DNA of 12,646 nt from an uncultured bacterium (GCA_946885425.1 CAMPGJ010000019.1:1-12646); one strand, 5' to 3'; numbered from the stretch's first letter, positions 3,890 to 10,411 are shown. The notes: generated by a model not told the origin, from the sequence alone. Numbers and translations are program-made.

Positions 3890-6808
3890 ATGTTTAAGCC
3901 TGTTGATCCAAAAGTTGATTTTCCTAAGTTAGAGGAGGAATTGCTTAGTTATTGGAAAGAAACTAATATTTTCGAAAAATCTATTTCCTCACGTCCAGAA
4001 GATAAAGAATGGACTTTTCTTGATGGGCCTCCTTTTGTAACAGGTATGCCTCACTATGGTTCTCTTCTCTCCAGTCTTCCAAAGGATCTTTTTGGTCGGT
4101 ATTGGACAATGAAGGGATACCGAGTGCGCAGAGTGTGGGGTTGGGATGGCCATGGACTACCTATTGAGAACAAAGTTGAAGGTGAACTGGATATAAAAAG
4201 CAAAAAAGAGATAGAAGAAAAAATTGGTATTAAGAAATTTATTGATCGGTGTCTCCACTATGTTAATCAGGTCTCAGGTGAATGGGAATGGTATGTAGAC
4301 CATATAGGCCGTTGGGTTGATTTCAAAAATGCGTATAAGACATGGGATATGCCTTACATGGAGTCCGTCATGTGGGTATTTAAGCAGATGTATGAGAAAG
4401 GATACGTTTATAAGGGTCTGAAAGTTTCATTATATTGTCCTCATTGTGCTACACCGGTTTCTAATTTTGAAGTAGCTATGGATGCTGATAATTATAAGGA
4501 AATTCAGGATGATACAACAACATATAAATATAAAGTAGTAGGGGAAGATGCTACGTACTTTTTGGCTTGGTCTACAACTCCCTGGAATAAAATTGTAACT
4601 CCAGCATTGGCTGTTAATCCTGAATTAAAGTACGTTAAGGTTAAACAAGGAGAGGAGTTCTATATTTTGGCTGAGACTACTCTCAAGAATGTCTTTGCGA
4701 GGAAGAATGACGAAGCAATCTCGTCCACAACTGGATTGCCGCGCTCTGCTCGCAATGACGAAGAGTTTACCATTATTGAGGAGATGAAAGGGTCTGAGCT
4801 TGTCGGTAAAAAATTTGAGCCTCATTATGACTATTATAAAGATAAGGTAGCAGAAGGAGACAAAGTGTTTGTCATAATACCGGGAAACTTTGTTACTGCT
4901 GATGAAGGAACGGGTATTGTGACAATTGCTGCGTATGGTGAGGAGGATTTGAAAGTAATGAGAGAACAGCATGTGCATATAGAAATGCATCTGGATGAAG
5001 AAGGGCATATCAAAGCTGATGTTCCACAATTTGGCGGATTATATTATCTTAAAGCAAATAAAGCAGTTGATGAAGATTTGGAGAATCGTGGGCTCGTGTA
5101 TAAAAAGGAGGTAAAGGGTCATCGTGTTCCTCTTTGTTGGAGATGTCATACAAGGCTCTATTACGCGCCAATTAATGCCTGGTATGTTAACGTCCAGGAT
5201 CTAAAAGGGAAAATGAAAGAAACCAATGAGTTGGTAAATTGGTTTCCCAAGCATTTCAAACATGGCCGCTTCCTAAAGAGTTTGGAAAATGCACCTGACT
5301 GGAATATTTCCCGCAATAGATATTGGGGGAGCCCCGTTCCTGTATGGGAATGTGAGTGTGGTGAACGTTTCGTCCCCGGATCTATACAAGAATTAGAAGA
5401 AAAATCTAAAAAGAAGATTTCTTCGTTGCATAAGCCAGAAATTGATGAGGTTACTGTCATCTGTAATAAATGCGGTAAAGAAAGCCATAGAGTTCCTGAA
5501 GTGTTAGATAGTTGGATAGAGGCTGGATCAGCGTCATTTGGCGAACGTCATTACCCTTTTTCAGATAAGACTGAGCCGGACAAATTTTATCCTCCAGATT
5601 TTATCGGAGAATATACAGGACAAATCAGAGCATGGTTTTATGTTCTTCATGTGATTTCAAATATATTATCACTCCGATCTGATGGGCAAAATATGCTTTC
5701 CCGTAATGTACTGGTAGAAGGAGTAATTCTCGGTACTGATGGGAGAAAGATGAGTAAAAACTTCAAAAATTATCCAGATCCTAAAGAAATGCTGCAAAAA
5801 TATGGTGGAGATGCCTTGCGCTTATACCTTCTCGGAAGTCCTGTGATGCGGGGAGAAGATATTCTTATATCAGAAGACCAATACAAACAGCAGGTGCGAG
5901 GAACAATGCTTATTTTGTGGAATGTCTACAACTTCTTCGTCACGTACGCCAATTTGGATTCATGGAATCCAGATCAAGTCATCAAGTCATCAAGTCATCA
6001 AGTCGTAAGCCCAAGTGTCTTGGATGAGTGGATTTTGGAGCTTTTGGATCAGTTGGTAGAGGACGTTACTAAGAGTTTGGATGGCTATGATACTGTTGGG
6101 GCAATAGATGCAATTAAATCATTTGTTACAGATTTTTCTACATGGTACATCAGGAGGAGCCGTGACCGTGTAGGACCAACAGCGGAGGATAAAGAAGATA
6201 AAGAAGCTTTTTATCAAACGACGCATCTGGTTCTTATGACTGTTTGCAAGTTAATGGCTCCAATAACGCCATTTTTATCAGAAGCTATTTATAGAAATAT
6301 TACAGATAAAGAATCAGTTCATCTGGCGGATTGGCCCCACTTCGCTGAAGCTTCGCGGGGCAGGCCCCAATTAATTGAAGATATGATCCTGGTGAGGAAG
6401 ATAGTGGAGATGACGCTTGCACAGCGGAAGGTTGCGCAGATTAAAGTGCGGCAGCCTTTGTCAAAGATTATTGTTAAAAGTGGGTCTAATAAGCTGAATG
6501 ATTCATTAATTCAGCTGATAAAAGATGAGGTTAATGTTAAAGAAATAGAAATGATGGTTGTTGAAGGGCAACAGCTATCGGTAGATCTCGATACGAAAAT
6601 TACTCCAGAGCTTGAGGCTGAGGGTGATGCGAGAGGAATAGTGCGTAAGATTCAGGAAGAGCGGAAAAAATTGGAGACAAGCCTTGATGAGAAAGTGGAT
6701 GTAAGTTTGGAAACTTGGCCCGTGGAGCATGAAGAGTACATCAAAAAGAATGCGTTGGTTAATGAGCTTAGTAAGGGAGAGTTTGGGGTTAAACGATTGA
6801 AAGTTTAA
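3890..6808 (+). CDS. ileS: Isoleucyl-tRNA synthetase, eukaryote-like type
   Basis: The 972-residue protein charges tRNA-Ile with isoleucine in the cytoplasm. The class I Rossmann fold starts with GPPFVTGMPHYGS (HIGH equivalent H55-Y-G-S58) and GWDGHGLPIENK near residue 84. The CP1 editing domain follows (TTPWNK, later GTGIVTIAAYGEEDL), then the second half of the catalytic domain (NRYWGSPVPVWEC) and KMSKN at 620-624 with KNYPDP. The anticodon-binding and C-terminal domains fill residues 680-972. Cysteine pairs (CPHC, CWRC, CNKC) suggest zinc sites. Length and motif style fit the eukaryal/IleS2 branch common in CPR bacteria. HYGS and KMSKN replace the usual last residues of HIGH and KMSKS. Three repeat-derived stretches are read through in frame: residues about 269-291, 695-705 and 816-827. 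It stands alone with a leaderless promoter. Confidence 0.95.
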   Translation: MFKPVDPKVDFPKLEEELLSYWKETNIFEKSISSRPEDKEWTFLDGPPFVTGMPHYGSLLSSLPKDLFGRYWTMKGYRVRRVWGWDGHGLPIENKVEGELDIKSKKEIEEKIGIKKFIDRCLHYVNQVSGEWEWYVDHIGRWVDFKNAYKTWDMPYMESVMWVFKQMYEKGYVYKGLKVSLYCPHCATPVSNFEVAMDADNYKEIQDDTTTYKYKVVGEDATYFLAWSTTPWNKIVTPALAVNPELKYVKVKQGEEFYILAETTLKNVFARKNDEAISSTTGLPRSARNDEEFTIIEEMKGSELVGKKFEPHYDYYKDKVAEGDKVFVIIPGNFVTADEGTGIVTIAAYGEEDLKVMREQHVHIEMHLDEEGHIKADVPQFGGLYYLKANKAVDEDLENRGLVYKKEVKGHRVPLCWRCHTRLYYAPINAWYVNVQDLKGKMKETNELVNWFPKHFKHGRFLKSLENAPDWNISRNRYWGSPVPVWECECGERFVPGSIQELEEKSKKKISSLHKPEIDEVTVICNKCGKESHRVPEVLDSWIEAGSASFGERHYPFSDKTEPDKFYPPDFIGEYTGQIRAWFYVLHVISNILSLRSDGQNMLSRNVLVEGVILGTDGRKMSKNFKNYPDPKEMLQKYGGDALRLYLLGSPVMRGEDILISEDQYKQQVRGTMLILWNVYNFFVTYANLDSWNPDQVIKSSSHQVVSPSVLDEWILELLDQLVEDVTKSLDGYDTVGAIDAIKSFVTDFSTWYIRRSRDRVGPTAEDKEDKEAFYQTTHLVLMTVCKLMAPITPFLSEAIYRNITDKESVHLADWPHFAEASRGRPQLIEDMILVRKIVEMTLAQRKVAQIKVRQPLSKIIVKSGSNKLNDSLIQLIKDEVNVKEIEMMVVEGQQLSVDLDTKITPELEAEGDARGIVRKIQEERKKLETSLDEKVDVSLETWPVEHEEYIKKNALVNELSKGEFGVKRLKV
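4691..4760 (+). repeat. Palindromic element inserted in frame in ileS
   Basis: Outer arms GTCtTTGCGAG (4691-4701) and CTCGCAATGAC (4749-4759) pair with one mismatch, and inner GCAATC (4715-4720) pairs with GATTGC (4734-4739). It encodes ARKNDEAISS...LPRSARNDE (residues 270-291) within the CP1 editing domain. The same element, in the same orientation and frame, lies at 11951-12021. Confidence 0.85.
5973..6004 (+). repeat. Four tandem copies of ATCAAGTC inside ileS
   Basis: Positions 5973-6004 are exactly four 8-bp units. They encode the odd low-complexity segment DQVIKSSSHQVV (695-706) just after the catalytic core. The same unit appears three times at 12382-12405 in the second glycosyltransferase gene. 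Confidence 0.9.
6333..6366 (+). repeat. GC-rich patch with palindromic core inside ileS
   Basis: GGCCCC (6333-6338), a GAAGCTTC palindrome (6347-6354) and GGGGCAGGCC (6357-6366) form a locally GC-rich block in AT-rich DNA, encoding PHFAEASRGRPQ (816-827). It resembles, from memory, a GCTGAAGCTTCG-type dispersed repeat, but no second copy is in the window. Confidence 0.45.
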
Positions 6809-6811
6809 GAA

Positions 6812-6888
6812 CGTCATTCTGGCGGCGTCCAGAATCTCTTAGGTGAACTATTATTCGTAGAGCGATCCTGGACTCGGCCAGGATGACG
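6812..6888. repeat. Double-hairpin repeat between ileS and the RodA-like gene
   Basis: Two 7-bp stems with 6-nt loops: ATTCTGG/CCAGAAT (6816-6835) and ATCCTGG/CCAGGAT (6865-6884), bracketed by CGTC and GACG so that the ends also pair (11 bp, one mismatch). A related half copy is at 8028-8057. Confidence 0.8.
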
Positions 6889-6894
6889 TATAAT
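6889..6894 (+). promoter_or_regulatory. -10 box of the RodA-like gene, abutting the repeat
   Basis: TATAAT at 6889-6894 begins at the base after the repeat ends, 8 nt before ATG 6903. No convincing -35 exists; the place where it would be lies inside the repeat. A leaderless or very short leader is predicted. Confidence 0.5.
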
Positions 6895-6902
6895 AATTTA
6901 TT

Positions 6903-7976
6903 ATGAAAAATCGTTTCCCCATAGACCTTTGGCTTCTGGTTCCTACTGCAGTTCTTGTCATTATCAGCTTGACTGTATTATTCTCATTGGATGCTGCATT
7001 ATTCCAAAATCAATTATTCACCTTGGGCATCGGAATTATAGCCTTTTTTGTTTTTTCCAGAATAAATATTGAGTCTGTAAAGCAGTTACAGTTACCCATT
7101 TATATAGCATCTTTAATCATGCTTGGGATTATTCTTGTAATTGGTATAGAAAGTAGAGGGTCAGTGCGGTGGATTGATATTTTCGGTATCCGTCTGCAGT
7201 TCTCGGAGATTCTCAAACCCTTCCTTGCATTAGTTTTTGCATCATATATAGCAGAAAAGAAACACCCGACCTTTGGTTCATATGTAAAGCTGATTTTCTT
7301 TATTTTCCCAGTTTTCCTATGTATCTTTTTACAGCCTGATTTGGGTACTGCGCTCTTATATGTACTGGTAGCTTTTTTTGCTCTTGCAGTTATTGGTTTT
7401 CCTTTGCGCTGGTTTGCACTGTCATCTATTCCTCTCATTTTGGCTTCACCATTTATATGGTTGACGCTTCATGACTATCAAAGGCACAGAATTATGACTT
7501 TTTTGCATCCTTCCTCTGATCCTCTGGGGACTTCATATAATAGTATACAGGCTATGATTGCTGTAGGTTCAGGTTCATTTGGAGGTAAAGGTTTATCAGA
7601 GGGGACGCAATCAGTACTCCGGTTTTTGCCTGAGCGGCATACGGATTTTATTTTCGCCACACTCGCGGAAGGACTGGGGTTTGTGGGATCAGGGATTGTA
7701 ATCGTAGCATTACTTTTTCTTTGCTATCGTATTTTCATGATATTTAATGATTCAAAAGATCTATTCACAAAAACATTTGCTGCATGTGCGTGCGGTTTTA
7801 TCCTAATTTCCAGTTTTGTTAATATTGGGATGAATATAGGTATTGTCCCGATTGTTGGAATTACACTCCCTTTCGTGTCTTTCGGAGGAAGCTCGCTTCT
7901 CTCTAATTTTATATTTTTAGGAATTTTATCCTCAATAAGCTCATCGAAGAGAAGAGATGTGCTGGAGATACGATAG
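6903..7976 (+). CDS. rodA: SEDS-family peptidoglycan glycosyltransferase, RodA-like
   Basis: The 357-residue protein is almost wholly hydrophobic, with about ten membrane segments, and belongs to the FtsW/RodA/SpoVE family that polymerises lipid II into glycan strands with a partner class B penicillin-binding protein. Visible family motifs are SVRWIDIFGIRLQFSEILKP (87-106), QPDLGTA (144-150), RIMTFLHPSSDPLGTSYN (196-213), GSGSFGGKGLSEGTQ (222-236), and LPERHTDFIFATLAEGLGF (242-260) with the conserved Asp at 248. The C-terminal NIGMNIGIVPIVGITLPFVSFGGSS favours RodA (NIGM...GIxLPFVSxGG) over FtsW, but the assignment within the family is not certain. The partner transpeptidase is not in the window. 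The start at 6903 is set by the -10 box 8 nt upstream and fits the family N-terminus. The TAG stop overlaps a G-rich tract. Confidence 0.85.
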   Translation: MKNRFPIDLWLLVPTAVLVIISLTVLFSLDAALFQNQLFTLGIGIIAFFVFSRINIESVKQLQLPIYIASLIMLGIILVIGIESRGSVRWIDIFGIRLQFSEILKPFLALVFASYIAEKKHPTFGSYVKLIFFIFPVFLCIFLQPDLGTALLYVLVAFFALAVIGFPLRWFALSSIPLILASPFIWLTLHDYQRHRIMTFLHPSSDPLGTSYNSIQAMIAVGSGSFGGKGLSEGTQSVLRFLPERHTDFIFATLAEGLGFVGSGIVIVALLFLCYRIFMIFNDSKDLFTKTFAACACGFILISSFVNIGMNIGIVPIVGITLPFVSFGGSSLLSNFIFLGILSSISSSKRRDVLEIR

Positions 7977-8005
7977 GGAGGTTAGGGAAGTTGGGGAGAT
8001 AAGGG
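7976..8005 (+). other. Candidate G-quadruplex overlapping the rodA stop codon
   Basis: Four G runs at 7976-7978, 7985-7987, 7993-7996 and 8003-8005 are separated by 6, 5 and 6 nt, satisfying the G3N1-7 pattern on the coding strand. The following sequence to about 8020 is purine-rich. It would form in the RNA or in the non-template strand downstream of rodA. Confidence 0.4.
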
Positions 8006-8027
8006 AGAGTAGAGAGGATAAAGACCC

Positions 8028-8057
8028 GAGCGATTCTGGACGCGGCCAGAATGATGA
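8028..8057. repeat. Half copy of the double-hairpin repeat
   Basis: GAGCGATTCTGGACGCGGCC (8028-8047) and the following AGAATGATGAC match the right half of the repeat at 6812-6888. The stem ATTCTGG (8033-8039) with CCAGAAT (8046-8052) is perfect with a 6-nt loop. Confidence 0.75.
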
Positions 8058-8087
8058 CTAGCCCCTAGAACCTAGCCCCTATCCCCT
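8058..8087. repeat. TAGGGGCTAGGTTCT-family repeat (minus orientation)
   Basis: CTAGCCCCTAGAACCTAGCC (8058-8077) with the following CCTATCCCCT is the reverse-complement relative of 3779-3800. About 20 of 23 bases agree when aligned. Confidence 0.6.
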
Positions 8088-8103
8088 GAGTTAAATCTGA
8101 GCC

Positions 8104-8132
8104 TTGTAGAAGCTTGATTTGTTTGCTATAAT
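8104..8132 (+). promoter_or_regulatory. rplU promoter with extended -10
   Basis: TTGTAG (8104-8109), a 17-bp spacer and TATAAT (8127-8132) preceded by TGC (extended -10). The ATG at 8143 is 10 nt downstream, so the leader would be only a few nucleotides. An upstream in-frame TTG at 8119 falls inside this promoter and is rejected as a start. Confidence 0.7.
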
Positions 8133-8142
8133 ATTTGAATCT

Positions 8143-8460
8143 ATGAAATACGCAGTCGTTAAAACAGGTGGAAAACAGTATAAAGTATCTGAAGGTTCAG
8201 TAATTGAAGTTGACAAACTTCCTGTAGAGGCTGGAAAAGCACATGTGTTCTCTGAAATTCTTATGGTAGCTGACGGATCAGATGTCCAGGTTGGAAAACC
8301 TACGTTGGAAGGTGTTACTGTTACAGCTAAGGTGCTCGAGCAGAAGCAGGGTGATAAGATCCGAGTTGCTAAGTTCAAAGCAAAGGCACGATATAGAAAA
8401 GTAATGGGTTTTAGAGCACAATTGACTAAATTGGAAGTTGAGAAGATAAGCGTTAAATAA
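8143..8460 (+). CDS. rplU: Ribosomal protein L21 (bL21)
   Basis: The 105-residue product starts MKYAVVKTGGKQYKVSEGS, which matches the start of bL21 (E. coli MYAVFQSGGKQHRV), and continues with the family FSEILMVADG and VQVGKPTLEGVTV strands and a basic C-terminal region (KFKAKARYRKVMGFRAQLT) that contacts 23S rRNA. The start at 8143 is chosen because it matches the family N-terminus and follows the promoter; the longer frame from 8119 would add eight residues encoded by promoter DNA. It is followed after 79 nt by rpmA, the usual partner gene. The length is normal for the family. Confidence 0.95.
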   Translation: MKYAVVKTGGKQYKVSEGSVIEVDKLPVEAGKAHVFSEILMVADGSDVQVGKPTLEGVTVTAKVLEQKQGDKIRVAKFKAKARYRKVMGFRAQLTKLEVEKISVK

Positions 8461-8467
8461 ATTTGTT

Positions 8468-8525
8468 AAATGGTTGGATGGTCGCATGGTTAGAGAACCA
8501 TATAGCCATAGAACTATTTAACCAT
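8468..8525. repeat. ATGGTT-rich imperfect palindrome between rplU and rpmA (includes copy 2)
   Basis: The left part has three ATGGT units (within 8469-8490); the right part (8492-8525) is the copy matching 3807-3840 and consists of AACCAT/AGCCAT units that can pair back. It ends directly at the presumptive rpmA -10 box. It occupies most of the rplU-rpmA spacer. Confidence 0.7.
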
Positions 8526-8536
8526 GATAATATAAA
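8526..8536 (+). promoter_or_regulatory. Possible -10 region of rpmA
   Basis: GATAAT (8526-8531) overlaps TATAAA (8531-8536), 8 or 3 nt before the ATG at 8540. No good -35 is present, since that position is repeat DNA. A leaderless start is possible, but rpmA may instead be read from the rplU transcript. Confidence 0.35.
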
Positions 8537-8539
8537 GCT

Positions 8540-8791
8540 ATGGCACATACAAAAGCACAAGGTTCGGTAAAAGGTAATAGAGATTCCAGAGCAAAGCGCA
8601 GAGGCGTGAAAATTTATGGTGGATCAAAGGCTACTCCTGGAAGTATCATTGTTCGTCAGGTAGGATCTAAATTTAATCCTGGTAATGGGGTTTCTATGGG
8701 AAAAGATTTTACACTCTTTGCTCTTATTGAAGGTATTGTTAACTTTAAAAGTCTCAAAGGTAAAAAAATTATTGAGGTTGTTGCAAAATAA
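8540..8791 (+). CDS. rpmA: Ribosomal protein L27 (bL27)
   Basis: The 83-residue product begins [20 protein letters not shown], the flexible bL27 tail that reaches toward the peptidyl-transferase centre, and continues with [22 protein letters not shown] and [12 protein letters not shown], all diagnostic of the family. The tail starts directly with MAH, without the cleavable N-terminal extension seen in Firmicutes. No Shine-Dalgarno precedes it. It follows rplU in the common rplU-rpmA order and is followed only 8 nt later by a ParB-like gene rather than by obgE, the more familiar neighbour. Confidence 0.96.
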   Translation: MAHTKAQGSVKGNRDSRAKRRGVKIYGGSKATPGSIIVRQVGSKFNPGNGVSMGKDFTLFALIEGIVNFKSLKGKKIIEVVAK

Positions 8792-8799
8792 CCATTCCT

Positions 8800-9618
8800 A
8801 TGGATAGCTTAGGTGAAAGAATATTTGAACTCGAAACTAATCAGTTGCAGTCTAATCCACTTCAGCCGCGTGGCGTTATTACCCCCGATTCATTGACAGA
8901 TCTCGTCGAATCTATCCGTGAACAAGGCATCCTCGAACCAATCGTTGTAGCAAATACCCCTGCAGGTTATCAAATTATCGCCGGAGAACGCCGATGGCGT
9001 GCATCCAAAATATTAGGTCTTCACAAAGTACCTGTCGTTGTTATGGAGACAACTCCTCAGCGGATGCTGGAAATGTCTATCGTTGAGAACGTTCAGCGTG
9101 AAGATTTGAATCCTATTGAAAAAGCGCTTGCATATAAAAGATTAATTGATGAGTTCGGGTTAGGTACCACAGAAGTTGCAAAAAGAGTGGGAAAAAGCGT
9201 TCCAGCTGTATCAAATACAATCCGCCTTCTTTCACTTCCTGATGCTATAAAGGATGCGCTTGTCGCAGGTGTAATTACTGAGGGGCATGTACGCCCATTG
9301 CTATCCTTGGGTGATCCTAAGCTCATGCTTGACGCTTTTAAGACTATTCTTCGTGATAATTATACGGTGCGGCAGACAGAAGAATTGGCCCGAAAAGTAA
9401 AAGGAGATACACAGAAGAAGGAGCCAACATCTGAAAAGGACCAACTATGGGTACCTGAACAGGATCAAATGGCGAAAGAAATTGAGGAAAAACACCTAGT
9501 CGATAAGGTTGCTATTTTTCAATCAAGTAAATTAGCCAGAGTTACCATTGTTATTAAAGGAAACCCTGAAGTAACGACAGAGAAGTTAAAACAAATCCAC
9601 GATATTCTTACGAAGTAA
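8800..9618 (+). CDS. parB: ParB/Spo0J-family chromosome partition protein
   Basis: The 272-residue protein has the standard ParB order. The N-terminal nuclease-like/CTP-binding domain has LQPRG (21-25) and the arginine patch GERRWRA (62-68), followed by ENVQRED (96-102) and LNPIEKALAY. A helix-turn-helix parS-binding domain follows at about 121-142 (TEVAKRVGKSVPAVSNTIRLL). A linker with charged residues and a short C-terminal dimerisation segment complete it. By family knowledge it loads at parS as a CTP-dependent clamp and works with ParA in chromosome segregation. No parA is in the window and I found no parS consensus. It begins 8 nt after the rpmA stop without a Shine-Dalgarno, suggesting co-transcription with rplU-rpmA. 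The short N-terminus before the ParB domain supports the chosen ATG. Confidence 0.9.
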   Translation: MDSLGERIFELETNQLQSNPLQPRGVITPDSLTDLVESIREQGILEPIVVANTPAGYQIIAGERRWRASKILGLHKVPVVVMETTPQRMLEMSIVENVQREDLNPIEKALAYKRLIDEFGLGTTEVAKRVGKSVPAVSNTIRLLSLPDAIKDALVAGVITEGHVRPLLSLGDPKLMLDAFKTILRDNYTVRQTEELARKVKGDTQKKEPTSEKDQLWVPEQDQMAKEIEEKHLVDKVAIFQSSKLARVTIVIKGNPEVTTEKLKQIHDILTK

Positions 9619-9626
9619 GAATATTT

Positions 9627-9821
9627 TCCATTTTCCAGGTTCCATTTTCCATTTCCTCTAACTTAATTAAGTCTCAATTTGTCATCTCGACCAACGTGGA
9701 GAGATCTACTCAACTGTGGTGAAAAGATTCCTCGGCTACGCTCGAAATGACAGAGGTAAGTGGATAAATTTAACTAAAAATAGACTTTTTTTAAATGGAA
9801 AATGGTAAATGGACAATGGGA
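9627..9821. repeat. Nested palindromic repeat block between parB and lepB
   Basis: The outer arms CCATTTTCCATTT (9642-9654) and AAATGGAAAATGG (9793-9805) are perfectly complementary over 13 bp. Inside lies a second palindrome with ends TGTCATCTCGA (9680-9690) and TCGAAATGACA (9742-9752), one mismatch. Flanking ATGGAAA/TTTCCAT units continue on both sides. The block fills nearly the whole convergent intergenic region; there is no gene in it. The T run at 9785-9791 could help terminate parB transcription. Confidence 0.75.
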
Positions 9822-9823
9822 AA

Positions 9824-10399
9824 TCACTTCTGCAAAGAAGTGGGGTATGGATTTTTTACTACTCGCATTGTATTGACAGGCCAGTAAACGTAGAATGATT
9901 TACCGATAATATTCTTTTTGGGAAGAAATCCCCATTCCCGGGAATCAGAGCTGAACGGCCGGTTGTCACCAAAAGTGATATATTCACCTTCTTGGACGGT
10001 AACAGGAACCCCTTCTTTCATAAAGCTGCCTCCATACGTACGAACGTCAGATTTGAGATAAGCGCTTTCGTCGAGCTTGTTATTATTTAGATAAACAAAT
10101 CCTTCTTTTATGTAGACTGTATCACCAGGGATTGCAATAACACGTTTTATATAATCTTTTTCATCATCAGCCGGGGCTTTAAAAACAATAACATCTCCTC
10201 TTTTAGGAGATTCCAATTTAAGGCCGATGATGTTGGTTAAAATATATTCTTTATTTTTGAATGTGGGGTACATAGATTCCCCACTTACCTGGAAGGGGCG
10301 GAAAAGAAAAATATAAATAACCAAGAAAATAGATGCTGCAAGAAGAATAGTCTGCATGAAGTCGAGGAAGAAAAAGTATGCTTTCTTAAGAATTTCCAT
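9824..10399 (-). CDS. lepB: Signal peptidase I
   Basis: The 191-residue membrane protein removes signal peptides from exported proteins on the outer face of the membrane. An N-terminal anchor (about 13-35) is followed by the family boxes: SGESMYPT with the catalytic Ser42, KRGDVIVF (66-73), the catalytic Lys85 in DYIKRVIAIPGD (82-93) and GDNRPFSSDSREWG near the end. One anchor and this size match the compact Gram-positive type. It ends in TGA, convergent with parB, and is transcribed divergently from the glycosyltransferase pair. A TATAAT 6 nt upstream of the ATG (minus strand, 10411-10406) predicts a leaderless message; the -35 is poor. Confidence 0.94.
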   Translation of the reverse strand: MEILKKAYFFFLDFMQTILLAASIFLVIYIFLFRPFQVSGESMYPTFKNKEYILTNIIGLKLESPKRGDVIVFKAPADDEKDYIKRVIAIPGDTVYIKEGFVYLNNNKLDESAYLKSDVRTYGGSFMKEGVPVTVQEGEYITFGDNRPFSSDSREWGFLPKKNIIGKSFYVYWPVNTMRVVKNPYPTSLQK

Positions 10400-10405
10400 T
10401 CCTTA

Positions 10406-10411
10406 ATTATA
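10406..10411 (-). promoter_or_regulatory. lepB -10 box
   Basis: On the minus strand TATAAT lies 6 nt before ATG 10399. The adjoining upstream DNA holds a perfect 12-bp palindrome, ATGAAATTTCAT (10413-10424), that would fall between the -35 and -10 positions and could be an operator. Confidence 0.5.

Noticed and set aside
4625..5029. Minus-strand open frame of 134 codons inside ileS
   Set aside because: It is the complement of conserved IleRS coding sequence, including the repeat insertion; no independent support.
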